This document shows positions 62,080 to 64,000 of a stretch of DNA of 64,000 nt, in pieces (position 1 is the stretch's first letter; every line of letters starts with the position of its first letter). Location of the stretch: the NCBI GenBank assembly GCA_002344125.1, contig DDTQ01000006.1:124001-188000 (forward strand), given 5' to 3'. The DNA comes from Ignavibacteria bacterium UBA2360 (GTDB taxonomy: Bacteria; Bacteroidota; Ignavibacteria; Tepidaquicellales; OLB5). The notes below the pieces were generated by a model. That model saw only the letters and a list, made by a program, of their open reading frames with translations. It did not search any database and was not told the origin of the DNA. The translations under genes and the position numbers were made by a program.

Positions 62080-63036
62080 ATGTCCAAGTCATTCATAAGC
62101 TATAGTCATCTAAACGATGATAAAAGAAAAATATTAGACAACCTTCTCAAGAAGAATAGATTAACACCAATTGTTGTTGCTCGTAGATCAAAACCTGCTG
62201 TGTTATTAGCGACTAAAGTAGAAGATGCAATAGAAGAATCAAATTATTTGATCCCGATTCTAACAGAGCAATCGATAAATAATCAATGGGTTAACCAAGA
62301 AATAGGTTATGCAAATAAATTAGTCAAAGATAAAAAGATTAAAATAATACCTATTGTTGAAAAGACTTTAATTTTAGATGATAGACTTAAAGGCTTCATT
62401 CATAAGCAAATGGATCTCCCGTTTGTATATGAAAATAATGATTCTAATGAAATTGAAAATAGCAATTTTCAAATTGCTTGTAATAAATTAATCCAACATC
62501 TGAAGGGTAGCCCAATTTTAGTCAAATATGAGACAGATTTAAGATTAAAATTTACAAAGTTGCACGTTAAAAATACTAATAATGAATATTATAGCAACTT
62601 TTCTCCTAATCGGAAGAAGATAGTTAAAGATGATATCAATATAGTAACTTCAGTCTTTATAGAGAACCTAGGTCGGAAAACTGTGACTTTAGTTGAATTG
62701 CAATTTGAACTAAATGTAGCTTATCCAATAAAGAATAAATTCAGTCTATCAGATTATAGAAACAGAAAAATTATTTTTGGATTACGGTCCTACAGACAAA
62801 CTTATAATTTTTCACGTTATAGCATAGATTTAAAACATAAGCCTTTAATCATAAAACCTAATGAAATAAAAAATCTTTTTGAAGCAATTTTTATAATCAA
62901 ATCTACAATACCTGATAGGTTTGTAAAAAAAATTTATACAAGTATTGATGAAAATGTCGACAATTTTAAGGAATTTGATGTGAACATTGTAAATATTGCT
63001 GGTGAAATCTACAAAAATAAAGGAAAAGTTTTATAA
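62080..63036 (+). CDS. TIR-domain protein
   Basis: 318 aa. The N-terminal TIR domain (about 1-135) starts KSFISYSHLNDDKRKILDNL and contains AIEESNYLIPILTEQSINN. The putative NADase glutamate is E74 in WVNQEIGYA. The C-terminal 180 residues (for example VTSVFIENLGRKTVTLVELQ) are beta-rich and unassigned; they could bind a ligand or protein. Bacterial TIR proteins of this kind often degrade NAD+ or make signalling nucleotides in antiphage systems. It is followed 16 bp later by a HEPN-like gene, so the two are likely coexpressed. Confidence 0.8.
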   Translation: MSKSFISYSHLNDDKRKILDNLLKKNRLTPIVVARRSKPAVLLATKVEDAIEESNYLIPILTEQSINNQWVNQEIGYANKLVKDKKIKIIPIVEKTLILDDRLKGFIHKQMDLPFVYENNDSNEIENSNFQIACNKLIQHLKGSPILVKYETDLRLKFTKLHVKNTNNEYYSNFSPNRKKIVKDDINIVTSVFIENLGRKTVTLVELQFELNVAYPIKNKFSLSDYRNRKIIFGLRSYRQTYNFSRYSIDLKHKPLIIKPNEIKNLFEAIFIIKSTIPDRFVKKIYTSIDENVDNFKEFDVNIVNIAGEIYKNKGKVL

Positions 63037-63052
63037 TGCTTTATTAATTAAA

Positions 63053-63718
63053 ATGTATATGATTGACATTGTAAATATTTTTAAAGAAAATAACTATTTA
63101 GACGAAACAACAGCAATATATAAGGAAAATTTTGCATATTTATTATATAGTGATGCAAAAAATACATTATCGTTAGCTCAAAAAGCAAGAAATGTTGATA
63201 GTGATTTAGAAAAACAATTCTCAAGAGTCGCAATTATCACAATAATTATGGCATTTGAATCATTTATAAATACAGTTTATCAATATGTTGGAGTTGAAGA
63301 TGAAATAAAGGGAAGAAACTTAAAAATGAGATGGTTAAAGGCCCCTTTGTTATGCTCAAAGTATTTAGATTACATCGATAGAAACAAAATCGTAACATTT
63401 AACGAAAGTGAATATCCATTTAATGCATATTTAGAAATTATGAAGTTAAGAAACAAAATTGCTCACATGAAATCTAGATTCACGAAAATCCGAGTTGATT
63501 CAAAATATGATTATGATAATAGAAAGTATCCAATAACTCAAATACCCTATGACATGTTAAAGTGGAATTCTACGCATGCTGAGAAGATAATTAATGTATA
63601 TATTGATATGACAACAAAATTGAATGAGTATTTATATGATGAAATTCATATGTTATTGAGAGGTTTCAGTTTGGTGGAAGGTATTGTAGAAATTGCCAAA
63701 CCTGAACGGAATTTGTAA
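63053..63718 (+). CDS. HEPN-like protein (Rx4H motif)
   Basis: 221 aa from the ATG at 63053 (MYMIDIVNIFKENN); an ATG two codons later is equally possible. All-helical. The motif R133-N-K-I-A-H138 in KLRNKIAHMK fits the Rx4-6H signature of HEPN domains, many of which are ribonucleases in toxin-antitoxin or defence systems. The preceding helix ITIIMAFESFINTVYQYVG is typical of such bundles. RNase activity is unproven. It lies directly after the TIR gene and before an incomplete gene. Confidence 0.65.
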   Translation: MYMIDIVNIFKENNYLDETTAIYKENFAYLLYSDAKNTLSLAQKARNVDSDLEKQFSRVAIITIIMAFESFINTVYQYVGVEDEIKGRNLKMRWLKAPLLCSKYLDYIDRNKIVTFNESEYPFNAYLEIMKLRNKIAHMKSRFTKIRVDSKYDYDNRKYPITQIPYDMLKWNSTHAEKIINVYIDMTTKLNEYLYDEIHMLLRGFSLVEGIVEIAKPERNL

Positions 63719-63774
63719 AAATGCAATGGTTTAATAGGTAGTTTAATCACTAAATCAATTTTTTGTTAATATAG

Positions 63775-64000
63775 ATGTCAGTTAATAACATAAATAGTTG
63801 TATACCATTAAATAATTCAGAAGAATTTTACATAAATGATTTCTTAGAATTTTATAATTATGAAAATAAAGAGAATTATTCAATATTGTATTCACCGGAA
63901 AACGATTTTCGACATACTCCACAACCTGAATTTATTTTAAGTAATGGAGTCCTAAATGTTGTAATTGAGAGGAAAATATTCTGTTACCCAGAGAATCTAA
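63775..64000 (+). CDS. Hypothetical protein, cut by the window edge (ExK motif)
   Basis: An open frame from the ATG at 63775 runs through the right edge; 75 codons are visible (MSVNNINSCIPLNNSEEFYI...). The segment FILSNGVLNVVIERKIFCYP carries E-x-K after hydrophobic strands, which can be part of a PD-(D/E)xK nuclease, but the upstream Asp is not certain and the rest is missing. It is 56 bp after the HEPN-like gene on the same strand and shares its AT-rich composition. Confidence 0.6.
   Translation, partial: MSVNNINSCIPLNNSEEFYINDFLEFYNYENKENYSILYSPENDFRHTPQPEFILSNGVLNVVIERKIFCYPENL

Overview
The window looks like a chromosomal segment of a member of the Bacteroidota/Ignavibacteriota (Chlorobi) side of the FCB group. 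The lineage is an inference from three things. Five promoters match TTG-N20-TAnnTTTG, the Bacteroidetes-type -33/-7 signal, exactly. The gene repertoire includes CtlX-type deiminase, lysine 6-transaminase, DUF4870, a tryptophan-rich envelope protein and subtilases with short signal peptides. TTG start codons are frequent. No rRNA or phylogenetic marker alignment was possible here.

Layout. 1-12000 (minus strand) is the transcription/translation core: tRNA-Tyr, tRNA-Thr, a tRNA remnant, tRNA-Gly, rpmG, tRNA-Trp, secE, nusG, rplK, rplA, rplJ, rplL, rpoB and rpoC (rpoC runs off the left edge). The tuf gene usually found in this cluster is absent. 12000-25300 is mostly minus strand: birA, a subtilase and a beta-barrel protein; a PpiD/SurA-like foldase; a cytochrome-murI-pyrE operon; a deoxynucleoside kinase; and an ffh-rpsP-khpA-trmD-rplS cluster that lacks rimM.

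25300-36400 is accessory. A three-gene minus-strand cassette (GIY-YIG nuclease, single-chain type ISP restriction-modification enzyme, small membrane protein) lies between repeat-rich intergenic blocks that share a 106-bp direct repeat. Next come a tryptophan-rich secreted protein and a 10-bp tandem array. 36400-61000 holds housekeeping and metabolic genes: lat, asd, purM, a DinB protein, ctlX, terC, a HAD phosphatase, a DEAD-box RNA helicase, an MBL hydrolase, a dehydrogenase E2, two DUF4870 paralogues, lipA, a second subtilase, hflX and a glutaryl-CoA-dehydrogenase-like enzyme. E2 and lipA are functionally linked because lipA makes the cofactor E2 carries.

Two noncoding signals stand out. 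The first is a repeat family (four copies, at 44650-44861 and 49444-50505). Each copy has four near-palindromic TCGTGSCACGA sites at a nearly fixed 80/40/80 bp spacing, forming paired long hairpins. The second is a candidate independent small RNA at 41545-41660 (a -7 box, two stem-loops and a terminator).

The right end (61115-64000) is strikingly AT-rich and looks like a defence-type cluster: a membrane-anchored protein, a TIR-domain protein, a HEPN-like protein with an Rx4H motif, and a gene cut by the window edge that carries an ExK motif. It does not match a named system that I can recognise from the sequence alone.
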